DNA of 64,000 nt, taken from positions 1 through 64,000 of the forward strand of contig JALNQF010000120.1 in the NCBI GenBank assembly GCA_028456385.1, written 5' to 3'. Positions 54,401 through 64,000 of this stretch are shown one piece after another; the stretch's first letter is position 1; each line of letters starts with the position of its first letter. The translations under genes were made by a program, and so were the position numbers. The DNA comes from Ophiosphaerella korrae. Taxonomy: Eukaryota > Ascomycota > Dothideomycetes > Pleosporales > Phaeosphaeriaceae. The notes beneath the pieces were generated by a model. It searched no databases and was not told the origin of the DNA. It was given only the letters and a program-made list of their open reading frames with translations.

Positions 54401-55723
54401 TGCTCGGACCCCACACAACCATACCACCACAACCACGGGCCAGTGCCTAAATATAATCATCGTCAGATCCAAGCAAGCTCTGAACGCCCTGCACGGGCGT
54501 CGCCCACGCTAGCATGTTCTGCGCGGCTACACGGTGCCGTAGCCTGCACGCTTCCGGCCATAGCGGCCACCAGCCCGCCCACACCGACCACCCACCCCTC
54601 CCTCAACGTGCCATGCGGCGATCGACTGTCTATCATCTCCCATAGCCATGGAAAGCCCGCCAGTGCCCCTCATGTGTCTTCCCAGTCACGCCTCTAATGT
54701 CCACTTACCATGCTCGTCTTCGCTACTTGCGACCGTGGCTGTCTATTGCTCTATTCCTCGGCAGCCAACTGACAACTATGCCCACCGTGCTGCTGAACCA
54801 TTGGCAACGGCGCCCGTCTACCTAGTACCCAGGCGTCAGAGCCGCAGCTAGAATCCTCCTCCGTGACCCGACCTGCTTGATATTACTGAAGCCCGCCTCC
54901 CAGAAACTGCATCCTAGCCGGCCGCAGGAGAGCCCACGCTAGTGACTGTGCTGGGTACCTTTATCTGACAGGGGTCTGCTAGCCGGCCCCGAGGCGTACT
55001 CGAGCGCCCACTGCAATTGTGAATAGGTTATGCATCTCTGCTTAGCTGGGATGTAACTGCCATCCACCATTGTCCAATTCGGAATTCTTCGCGCTGGTCC
55101 CACTGTGGGCAGTCTTGAATAATGCTATCAACTAGTCTGCTTGGCTCTGATCCCTTCTCTCAATTGAGCCTTCGCTTTTTGCATTCATGTGCCTGGTCAA
55201 ATCAAAGCGTACATAAGCTTCTCGATTCGCTGCGCCCCAGATCTGCTTGCGCTCAAGCGTTCCATTCAGACGGATACCGCATTGCATTGCTCACTTCTAA
55301 CTTAGCACAATCAGGCCTCCCGCGTGAGCCTATCCTGTCTCAGCCAGCACAAGATAATTACAACACCGCCACTACCCGCCACGCTGCTTCCTACCGGTCT
55401 TAAGGGCCTCAGCCTTATTCTACGGAGAGGCCTCTAAAACGTTCTTGGACCAAGCTTGTAGCCCCTAGCTAGCAACCTGTCTACCCTCTTACCCTAGACC
55501 CCGGGTCTGTGCCCTCAAGACTGAAATATCCTTACCATTCATTTCTGGCACTCCCGCTGAAGCGCACTGACGTCTTCCTCCACAACATACAACATCCATA
55601 TACTTCGGCTTGTGCCCGCCTGGACACCAGTATTCTTCTGTCCCACCAACTCTCACCAATCCACCACCCCTTCGACTGCTGCCAACTTCCAAATCCGGCT
55701 GTTGCTTCCATACATTAACTTTT
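51435..55723. other. 4.3-kb gene-poor region beside the transposon relic
   Basis: Many short frames but no recognised family and no frame above about 170 codons. The lack of introns, domains or ATG starts argues against real genes. The last 300 bp should be the leader and promoter of the zinc-finger gene at 55724. Confidence 0.5.
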
Positions 55724-56598
55724 ATGACAATGGCCTATTATTCCTCCGACTCGGAACTGGCGCTCATGGCGCCAGTTGATGACGGCATGGGTCATTTGTT
55801 TCCCACCAGCTCATGTCAATCCCCTCCTAGTATCATGTACTCGCCTCCTCTACAACACATGGCCCATCCCACCCCAACAACCTTACCAAGCAACGGAGCC
55901 ATCTTTTCCTATCCGCACGATTATAGACAAGTGATGGACTCTCCCTATCCAACTCACGCACACTGGTCGTCCCAATCCTCGCCGATGGCTTTACCTCAGG
56001 TTACCGCATACTCCTATCCTCCACCATTCTCTGGAATGACCACAGCATCAACCTTGGCACCAGAGACAAATCTTCTGCCACATTCCTACAGTGGAACACG
56101 ACCAGCAAGATCACTATCTGCCTCATCGTCGATCAGCATGGGGCTTCCGTCCAACGCTCCCTCAGAAACATCGCCACCTTCTCTCTCGCGCTCTCTCTCA
56201 CCAAGCTCACCCGACCTTCGTGCATATGGATTTCCTAATAAAAATGGAACATGGAGCTGTGCTTATCCTGGTTGTACGTCAAGAGCCGTCTTTACTCGGG
56301 GGTGTGACTTGAGAAAGCATCACAAACGCCACACCAAATCTTTCTTTTGCCGTCACGCTGAGTGCCCTCAGTCGACGGGTGGAGGGTTTTCAAGCAAGAA
56401 AGACCTCGCACGGCACGAAGCTAAACACAACCCTGGGGTTCTGTGCGACTGGGATGGTTGTGACAGGGTCTTTAGCCGTGTGGACAATATGGTAAGCGTT
56501 GACGAGCACTTCATGAATGCTACAATACTAATATGCTACCACAGAGAGATCATGTAAAACGAATTCACCTCAAAACGGCTCGCAAGTCGATATCATAG
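55724..56598 (+). CDS. C2H2 zinc-finger protein (273 aa)
   Basis: Two exons, 55724-56491 and 56545-56598, with a 53-bp intron. The start is an ATG followed two codons later by another. Residues about 1-175 are Ser/Pro/Tyr-rich and disordered, like an activation region. From about residue 180 three C2H2-type fingers appear. Finger 1 is Cys-x4-Cys ... His-x4-His with the linker Arg-Lys-His-His-Lys-Arg-His. Finger 2 has Cys-Arg-His-Ala-Glu-Cys and ends in His-Glu-Ala-Lys-His. The third starts Cys-Asp-Trp-Asp-Gly-Cys, and its His pair (His-Val-Lys-Arg-Ile-His) lies in exon 2, so splicing completes it. It is a probable nuclear DNA-binding regulator of fungal-type. The target is unknown, and neighbours give no clue. 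Confidence 0.82.
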
Positions 56599-59568
56599 CC
56601 TCTACATGATGCTATATGAAGCACACTTCGAACAGTATCAAACACGAACACTGCTCCGCATAGCCTAGTATCGTTGCTAGCAGCGCTTTTTCCCGTTCAA
56701 AAACAGACACCAATAGACTTCGATTCGAAATAGCCACTGCACATCGTAGTTGGGCTACCTATTTTTTTTTCACTTTCGCTCAAGATACCCCTTTTCGCAT
56801 CTTTCTCCACTTCTCAGAGGCACAACCACCCGGCTGAACGTCTCTTTCTGCATCGTTAAGGCGTTTCAAAGTCCATCACCTTTTGTTTGTGCAGCTTGGA
56901 TTGTATGTAACCATACCATAGACAACTAAAACAGTTGAAAGCTTGTTGGGATATTACGAAGAGGAATGCATATGATGGCGCCGCTGCTGCCTGGTCTAGC
57001 CCATAGAAATTGGCGCTCTGACATGAGCGTCTTACATTAGTGGCTTCTTTGATATTTTTTGCTCTCATCGAATCATCCATCTTCACCATCACTCCTGCTC
57101 AACTTGGGTCCTCCCCACTTGGTTGCAATAATTGCCTTTATAGCCAGGTGCATACATCATCATCGCGCGTTCGCTGTACTCGGTGTTCGCGTGGCAAAAG
57201 GTGAAACCCATGCAACTCCCAGCCTGAGACTCCGGCTATTCGTTAGTGGGATGCCTTATTTTTTTTGGACAAGGCTGACTCCACGGGCCCCCAACCACTC
57301 AACGGCAACCATAAACGTAGTTACAGATTAGAAGGATTCTTGCCGAATCAAACGTCTTGGGCGCCATTGAGTATCCTAGCTGGCGTTCTGCTCTGTTGGC
57401 ATGTTTTACGAATCAAGGGGCATGCCGGGCCGGGCCTGTTACTTGAGTTACGCTTGCTAGTTCTGGTAGGTCAACGGCTGTCCAACCTGCGCAAGTTGGT
57501 GTTGGTGGCGGAGGAGGAGGAAGGTGTGTTGCGTCCGGGACTTTTGCAACACACGGGTGAGCATTGCACAATGAATTCTCTGTCGGGGCATTACATCAGA
57601 CGAAGGGGGGTAGGTTTGTTCGATCGGCCTGCCAGGTCTAAAGCTCACGTGGTAGGAACAGAAGGAGATGCCCAACCGGCTCCATCCCGCGAGCGCGAGC
57701 TTACCTCAGACGAGAATGCAGGTGTCGTGGTTCGGAACGCGAGTGGCACGCACAGCGTCGAATATGGCGTGTGGCAACGCCCTGCATCTGCACGTAACAG
57801 GATGGGTTGGTAATGTCATTCACTCGAGGGCCAGGCCACTTGTCTTGGGCTATTTGGCGCGTACCCAGCCTGCAAGAATGCACAGGAGAATTAAACTTGA
57901 CGGACAGGGTTCCTGGCATGCGCCGTTGTTAGGTACTAACTGGTGCGCCCTTTCTGCAGCCTCTGATGCAGTTGACATGTGCCGTCAGGGCTGGCACCTA
58001 GCTTCAAGGGAAACTTAGGCTCCTGAAATGGTCGTGTACCGCGAATATGGTCGTCGGGCTCGCTTGGCACACGCCTGAACTGGTTGCATCGCAGTACAGC
58101 ACAACACCACATTGTATATCATATCGTCATAGTCACGATGGAGATGACCAAACTTTATTTCCCAGCACACGCTGCCGTCCCCTGGACCACAGGCCTTTCC
58201 GGTCAGGAACACTAACGTCAGTACCAACACTGAGCCCAGCCGATTTGATGTGAGGCGGTAGCACCTCCACTTGGGCGCACATTAGTGTACCCAGGTGGTA
58301 GATCCAGGTCGCGCTACGGTAGCTGCTTGAGCCCCCGTCTCTTTACTCTGCGCCTTTCCCTGTGCAAACCGTCTACGCGCCTGAGCATGGCCCCATCCAA
58401 TGTGCTGCGTAGATGCGATAGGCCATGTTTCTCCTACTTGCATTGCTGCAGGAGTCAATATTTGAATTGAGGAGTATATGAACAGCTAGGATCAAATGGG
58501 CACACAGAGAGAGGCGGCTCCTCGGAGCGTTTATGATTCCGACTTCGAGCAACCCCTCTCTTATCCATTCACCATGGCTGACGGGCTGGATAGCTAAGTT
58601 TCAAGTGTATCCTGAGCACCGATTGATTTTCGCCAACCAAATTCCCAGCCATGGGTGATGACATCTCGCTCCCTCCGAAGCAAGCACATCCCGACACTAC
58701 TGTTAACAAATCGAGACGCACATCATCTTGCAGCTTTGCCGTTCCTGTCTCATGCGCTGGTTGTGCAAGTTGCGGAGCATGGCGCATCGTCTCAAATTTC
58801 CACGAGTCAAACTTAGCAACAGCAGCTCTCCAACTCGCATGGTCCGCCTTTCCATGCTCTTTTTTTTTCTGAGAACAAAGTCGCAGGCGGCGAAATCTTT
58901 CCGCGCCGCTACGTGTTGATCGACGGGCAAGTTAGTCGGCACACCAAATCCACTTTGATACAGCGTGTGTGTGTGCTGTTTAGAGCGGTCGGACACGGCA
59001 CAATCAATGGCCCCGCATCCAACCCGCTAAACCGCAAGCAGACATAGGCAAGCCTGCCACAAACTTCCTCTTCACCACATGCGCTATGAGCCGGTTCTTG
59101 AGGCAGAGAACAGTCTGTGCATGGAGTGCGTGGAGCGAGGTTAAACTTGTAATAATGTCACGGCGTGCATGCGATGGTTTACATTTCAAGTGGGCGCTTG
59201 ATGCCATCTCCTGAATGGCTTCTGCTTTTGGACTTGCAGCCAAGACAGACGCCACTGAACACCGCTGAGAAGTCGCATATCAGAGGATAGCCCGTGTGCG
59301 CTGCGCATACGCCTTGGGGCAAGACGTGAAGTCAAGTTAAGGTTACTTATTCTGGCGTCAGCTTCCCAGCTGAGGTGTTGAACGCTGGGAATAGATTGCA
59401 GCCAATAAGGCTCTAATATAGTGATTATTCAGCTGACAGGGTCTGATCCGGTTTGGCGCAAAGCCCACGGTATTCGTATTCGGTGTCCGAGAGATATCTA
59501 GCTGGTGAGGAACGGTAAGATATTATTCATTGTTTGCTCATGTTGGTTAGCCCGTTCTTTTTAGCACA
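56599..59568. other. 3-kb gene-poor region
   Basis: The longest frames (for example 57265-57813) begin with TTG or lack domain signals. I see no gene I can support. Confidence 0.5.
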
Positions 59569-61089
59569 ATGCATCTAAATAGCCTCAGCTTATCGCTCTC
59601 CGTTTCATTGTTTCTTTCAAACGTGTCTGCTTCTGCCCAGCGTGCACAAGTCCACAATGCGAACCATGTTTTCAATGCTATCCACTCGTCCATGCGGCAG
59701 TGGGGCTCATCGCTCAATCATAATGGCATGTCGTTCTTTGTAGCCACCGTTCCGGCCGGTACGCAACTGTACCATGGATCCCCTGATTCTGAGCTCGTTG
59801 AAGGCATGGAATGGCTTGCCTTCGAGCCAGAACATGCACAGCTTTTTGCTCTTCCAAGACGACCTCCGAAAGCAGACGACGAAAATCACTTTCGACGCAG
59901 TCGATACCATGAAGAAATACCTGGAAAACACGATGTGCCCTATCTTCCCCAGCAGCCTCTCGGTCATGCTACAGAACATGATGCTAGAGTCGGCTATTTA
60001 CATACTTACACCCCCAGGCATGACCTTCGTCTGCTATATATTGACGGCATGTCTGCTGCCAAATCTTCCAACGGCACACTAGATACTCAAGACCTGCTTA
60101 TTCGTAATACTACGACAGATCACGGCCATCCTCTCCAGGGAGACTACGAGCGTGCACAGGCAATGTGCGACCTCTCAACCACGGTATGGCAAAGCAAGAT
60201 TGATGGTATCCTACGCATGGAAGGCGGCTTCGAAGTCATCCTATGCAACTTTGCAGCGCATGTTGACCGGTCCGATCTTATTGCCATTACGCCGCAGGAT
60301 GGACCCGGTGATAGAAGAGGTTTTCTAGGTGGGTGGTCGTATATGAAAGCCGTTGCAAGACGGTTCCAAGGAATTAGCGGCGCAAGGGTGAGCTTGAACT
60401 ACAACGATTTCATCAGCGTATTCGCATACCCTGACATCGAGGGTTTATTTGCAAACGATGTCCAATCCGATTACCCCATGCCACGCCTACAAAACGTGGG
60501 TTTCACTGACCGAACACGGATCCGGCGCGACCTTACGAGCATGATACACCGTGAAGACGAAGATAAGGCAAACTGGCAAGCCACCGCCGATATGGTGGTC
60601 GCGCGATACAGCCAGCCATTGCACCACCTACACACCAACAAGCAGGTGCGAAGCGAGAAACAGCTTTTGGAAAATTACTTGACCACCCTCTTCCTACCGT
60701 TGATCGACTACACGGCTCGGAACGCCACGCTTGAAACGCAGCGCTGTGTTTTACAACTCGTTCCCCCGCCCCCGCTCTCGAATCTCGCACATCGGACTAT
60801 TTACGACATTGCAGATCTCATATGTAGCACGCTGCTCATAAGTCTCTCTATAGTCTCTTCGTCAGCGGACGGTGAGGTGTATATGTCTCATGCTACGGAG
60901 CTGATTGACGATCTCGTTGACTATCTACGCTGGACGACGTGGAAGGAGTGCGGCCCGTGTGTAGATGAAGAGGTTTGCTATATTCCCATCTGGCCATGGG
61001 GAAGCCATGCAGACCATAGGAATCCAGCGTGTCTAGATACAAAGGGGGTGTATTGGAAGCAAGGTGGCTATTGGGGCAATTTGGGTTGA
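59569..61089 (+). CDS. Secreted protein of unknown function (506 aa)
   Basis: A single frame starting at ATG 59569. The first 24 residues are a clear signal peptide (Leu/Ser hydrophobic core ending Ser-Ala-Ser-Ala), so the protein enters the secretory pathway. Residues about 46-85 contain Met-Ser-Phe-Phe-Val-Ala-Thr-Val-Pro-Ala-Gly-Thr-Gln-Leu-Tyr-His-Gly. Trp-Leu-Ala-Phe-Glu-Pro-Glu-His-Ala follows. The middle holds Leu-Tyr-Ile-Asp-Gly-Met-Ser-Ala and later Cys-Asn-Phe-Ala-Ala-His. The C-terminus is Cys/Trp rich (Cys-Gly-Pro-Cys, then Trp-Pro-Trp-Gly). Asn-x-Thr/Ser sites are present, for instance near residues 168 and 180. No catalytic triad is obvious. It looks like a conserved-type fungal extracellular protein I cannot name. 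Residues about 94-135 are less ordered than the flanks. Confidence 0.75.
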   Translation: MHLNSLSLSLSVSLFLSNVSASAQRAQVHNANHVFNAIHSSMRQWGSSLNHNGMSFFVATVPAGTQLYHGSPDSELVEGMEWLAFEPEHAQLFALPRRPPKADDENHFRRSRYHEEIPGKHDVPYLPQQPLGHATEHDARVGYLHTYTPRHDLRLLYIDGMSAAKSSNGTLDTQDLLIRNTTTDHGHPLQGDYERAQAMCDLSTTVWQSKIDGILRMEGGFEVILCNFAAHVDRSDLIAITPQDGPGDRRGFLGGWSYMKAVARRFQGISGARVSLNYNDFISVFAYPDIEGLFANDVQSDYPMPRLQNVGFTDRTRIRRDLTSMIHREDEDKANWQATADMVVARYSQPLHHLHTNKQVRSEKQLLENYLTTLFLPLIDYTARNATLETQRCVLQLVPPPPLSNLAHRTIYDIADLICSTLLISLSIVSSSADGEVYMSHATELIDDLVDYLRWTTWKECGPCVDEEVCYIPIWPWGSHADHRNPACLDTKGVYWKQGGYWGNLG

Positions 61090-64000
61090 TGCACTGCGTG
61101 GAATCCACAGGGAGCGAATTTCAGTCATAGTGTTAGATAGATCTACGGAAAATACTGGAGAAAATGCAGATACAAAACCACATTATACTACCATGAGTAT
61201 GCCTTGCAATTGACTTCTTTAGCCGGAACGCAGAGACTGCTGATGCACAACATTCAAATTTCCGTCATCTACCGCATAACCTAGGTATGCTCTTCCATCT
61301 ACTACTGCATTCCTCCCTCCGATCAGCCTAGCTCACCGTTCCCAAGACAACGAAGCTCACCTGCAGTGCAACCTGACCCATCCCCCATCTGTGTCACCAG
61401 CAACCCGCCGCACCGGTCGCAATCTCGCCAAATTGGCTACTCAAAAATAACCTCATTCCCTCCGAGAAAGAACATGGCTAGAATTCTATGGCTGGTGACA
61501 CAGCGTTCGCTTCACCCTGCTCTGTCACTATTACGTTCCGACCGTCATCCGCAAGGCTGATTTTGCTCATACCCATGCCCAACGGCTCTCGCCCACCGTC
61601 GCTTCGGAGACTAGGGTACGGTAGGTAATCTGCAGCTAAGCAACTGACTGCACGGCTTATTAATAGACATTTGAATGTGAAGAGGCGCGCATTTCGCACT
61701 AGGGCTGCTTTGGTCGCGCGCCCGGACCGCTGTGCAAAAACGGGTTATGTGCTTCATTTCGGAATTGACATCAGGCTCCATTTGGCCTGACTAATCGCCT
61801 ATCGGAACGCGACGTGTGATGAATTGTTTGCGCTTTGATGGATAAGTCTGGTCGGTGTAGGGTTGATGGCTGGCTGTTTTGACGAGTGAAGGCGTGCAGA
61901 AGGCCATTTGCTGCCTTTAGACCGACTGGCGCAAGCATCCAGTCGGCCGCTTGTATGTTTGCACAAGTTTCAAAGTGCGGGGGGGATGTCGGAGCAAAGT
62001 TTGTTTCGTGTGGGCCTACAAACTATTTACTGGATTAGGAAGTATGCGACGAAATAGTCCAGCTGCGTGACGTCTCAGGTCCAAACACTCAAAACAGCAT
62101 GCAGCGCGCAGCGCGATCGACACGCCCATGCCGCGCGCACACCGCTTTGCAAGCTGATCGTTGGCCCTCGCCACCGGTGGCAGGATGAACGCGTAGATCA
62201 TTGTGTCGCCACAAAGCACGTCAGAGTCACATGAGTACCTCTGACTTTTAGACGACGGGTCACATGAACATGACCTCATGAAAAGATAGGCTGTACGGCA
62301 AACGGCAACTTCTGCATGTGTCTAGCCAAAGATTGCCATATCTTGCGCGCGGACGTAAATTATGCCGCTAAGACACTCCACAGAGGCCAGTGCCATGATA
62401 TGAGCAGGGACCTGTCAGGATATTCTTGGACAGGGTTGGGCTGGGCAATTATTTAGTTGTTGAAGGGGTGGAAATTTGATATTCGCTTGTGGTCAGGCCG
62501 CCCAACGGTGTTCCTGCATCGCTAGCTGACGGTTGACAGTCAAGCGACGGGCGACAGGATACTCTTGCGCGGGATGATGGAGCTATTTTGAGGAATTTGG
62601 CGAGATTGCGCTGCGGGGGTGGAGTGCGGCGGATGCGGTACGGAAGTCGCTTGTCAACAAGTGAACTTGCATGGATGGGAAATGAGGTGGGCAGTGCATG
62701 GGATCGATAAAGGTGGCCACGCTGTGTGTTGTCAACGACAAAACAAATCACCTCCGACTCGAAATGTACGAGGGCGGGAATATCAGTCAAGGTTTCGGCG
62801 AGAGGATTGACCGGGGCCTTGAGCATGGTGGAGTTGACGGGCAGGCAGCCATGGCCAGACCACAAAGTCGGATTTAAGACAGGCTGCTGATCATTACTGA
62901 AAGGATTTTGACGATACTGCTCTCAAGACTGACAGTAAAATAGAGAGATTCTTGTCAATCATAAGGGGTAATTTGTGGTGTGATGAGGCAGCATAAGGGC
63001 TGTGTACATGTGCACACTATCGGTGCTGTCGAAGTCGAGGAAATTGAAAACAAGTGGTAACCTTCGACCCATGCTAACGACCTGCGAGAAAAGTCTCCGT
63101 GTTCGTATTTCTTTGTTGTCGAAAGTGACCGTGAAACAATCCCACTCTCTTACGATGAAGGGTGATGCTTCGAATCGAAACATTGTGTACGAAATCCCTC
63201 ACCTTGCACAATTTGACATACAATATGCGTTTGCAAAAGCACGGGTGCTCAAATGGAATAAGTTCTGGTTATTTGAACAACTCACCAGACGAGCATGAGG
63301 CAGAGAGAAGTATAATCTCAATATTCGGGACTTTACAATCTATTATAATGGAACAATCCACGCCCAACAGCAACTATGCTCATATAATCGAACACTGGAA
63401 TGGGTGTAAAACATCTATTTAGTTGGGCGATGGCCGAGTTGTGGTGACATCACTTGATATCGTCCTGAGGAGACCCACACATACATATGGAGCGAGTCTT
63501 GCATCATTCAACACCTGTCTTTGTTCGCGCACTTCGCAACCTCAGGTACAACAACATACGTTACCAGCCACCCCTCCAAAATCCGGTCGCTTTCAAGCCA
63601 GCTCCATCGAAGATTTGGAGCGATTTCCAAGGCTCTATAGAGGCTTCATGGCGCCGCTCACTATGACCGAATTATGGATGATTCAGCATATGGAAATTTG
63701 GGGCGATATTTGAAAGACGATCAAACATGTAAAGCTGAGTGCTATAAAGGATGCTGGGTATGAGGGACGAAAGCAAGCAGACGCTTATAGGTGAAGTATA
63801 GTCAAGATGACGCATTTAGATAAGACAGCTGAACTTAGGATAAGTAGCCGGATTGTTCAACAAGCTGCGCAACACCTTATCGGTCCAAATAGGAGGGTCT
63901 GCGCTGCCGCATAAGGGCATCATATGCAGCCAGAGGAGGACTTGAGTTCTTCATCTGTAATCGAATGTTTAAATGAAAACGATTTGTCGCATCATGCTCA
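61090..64000. other. 2.9-kb terminal region without recognised genes
   Basis: Short frames on both strands (for example 62449-62865, 63002-63298) lack domains. Some minus-strand ones begin with TTG. A gene cut by the window end cannot be excluded. Confidence 0.45.

Noticed and set aside
57265..57813. Plus-strand frame of 182 codons
   Set aside because: Begins with TTG in a T-rich run, no domain, biased composition.
62449..62865. Minus-strand frame of 138 codons near the window end
   Set aside because: First codon is TTG and composition is unremarkable; no family resemblance.
1..64000. CRISPR arrays, bacterial-type operons or prophage
   Set aside because: Spliced eukaryotic genes throughout; no regularly spaced repeats were seen.

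Overview
The window looks like a chromosomal segment of a filamentous ascomycete, most likely Pezizomycotina and possibly Dothideomycetes/Pleosporales. Genes carry short introns (about 45-125 bp) with GT..AG ends and CTAAC/CTGAC-like branch sites. The families are typical of moulds: a Zn2Cys6 regulator, a YVC1 channel, an ApsB/Mto1-type spindle-pole protein, a fungal P450 and a degraded pogo/Fot1-like transposon. Assignments rest on reading motifs and splice junctions by eye. No database search was run, and the species is inference.

Layout. 1-5 kb: a poly-G block, a Zn2Cys6 regulator (1508-2503) and an aldose 1-epimerase (3465-4536). 5-18 kb is almost entirely minus strand: a 1514-residue disordered protein with an unusual 3' end, a 592-residue protein whose two halves are joined by an 86-bp intron, a D-serine dehydratase-like enzyme, and the vacuolar cation channel YVC1. 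18-21 kb: a WSS1-like metalloprotease and a small mitochondrial protein, then a 2.4-kb gap. 23.5-29.3 kb: an apsB/Mto1-like gene divergent from an ECD/SGT1-family gene. 29.7-34.2 kb: a protein with an internal duplication, a doubtful small membrane ORF, and a five-exon cytochrome P450. 34.7-44.3 kb: a disordered protein, a tight pair of mitochondrial genes (LETM1-like and MTF1-like), TAN1, and an aminoglycoside-phosphotransferase-fold protein that lacks catalytic residues. 46.8-49.6 kb: CUE3/ASCC2-like divergent from ribosomal protein uS10 (RPS20). Immediately beyond lies a stop-riddled pogo relic (50.0-51.4 kb), then a 4.3-kb gene-poor stretch. 55.7-61.1 kb: a C2H2 zinc-finger protein and a secreted protein of unknown function. 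The last 2.9 kb shows no convincing gene.

How genes relate. Most are conserved single-copy housekeeping genes without pathway clustering. Two functional echoes stand out. CUE3 (ribosome-quality-control trigger complex) shares a 323-bp promoter region with RPS20, and uS10 is the ribosomal protein ubiquitinated upstream of that complex. The LETM1-like and MTF1-like genes, both mitochondrial, sit 158 bp apart in tandem. I did not find a clearly new multi-gene system. The most unusual features are the overlapping 3' end at 5.1-5.4 kb, the pseudokinase at 43.2 kb, the duplicated-motif gene at 29.8 kb and the long mononucleotide G tracts.
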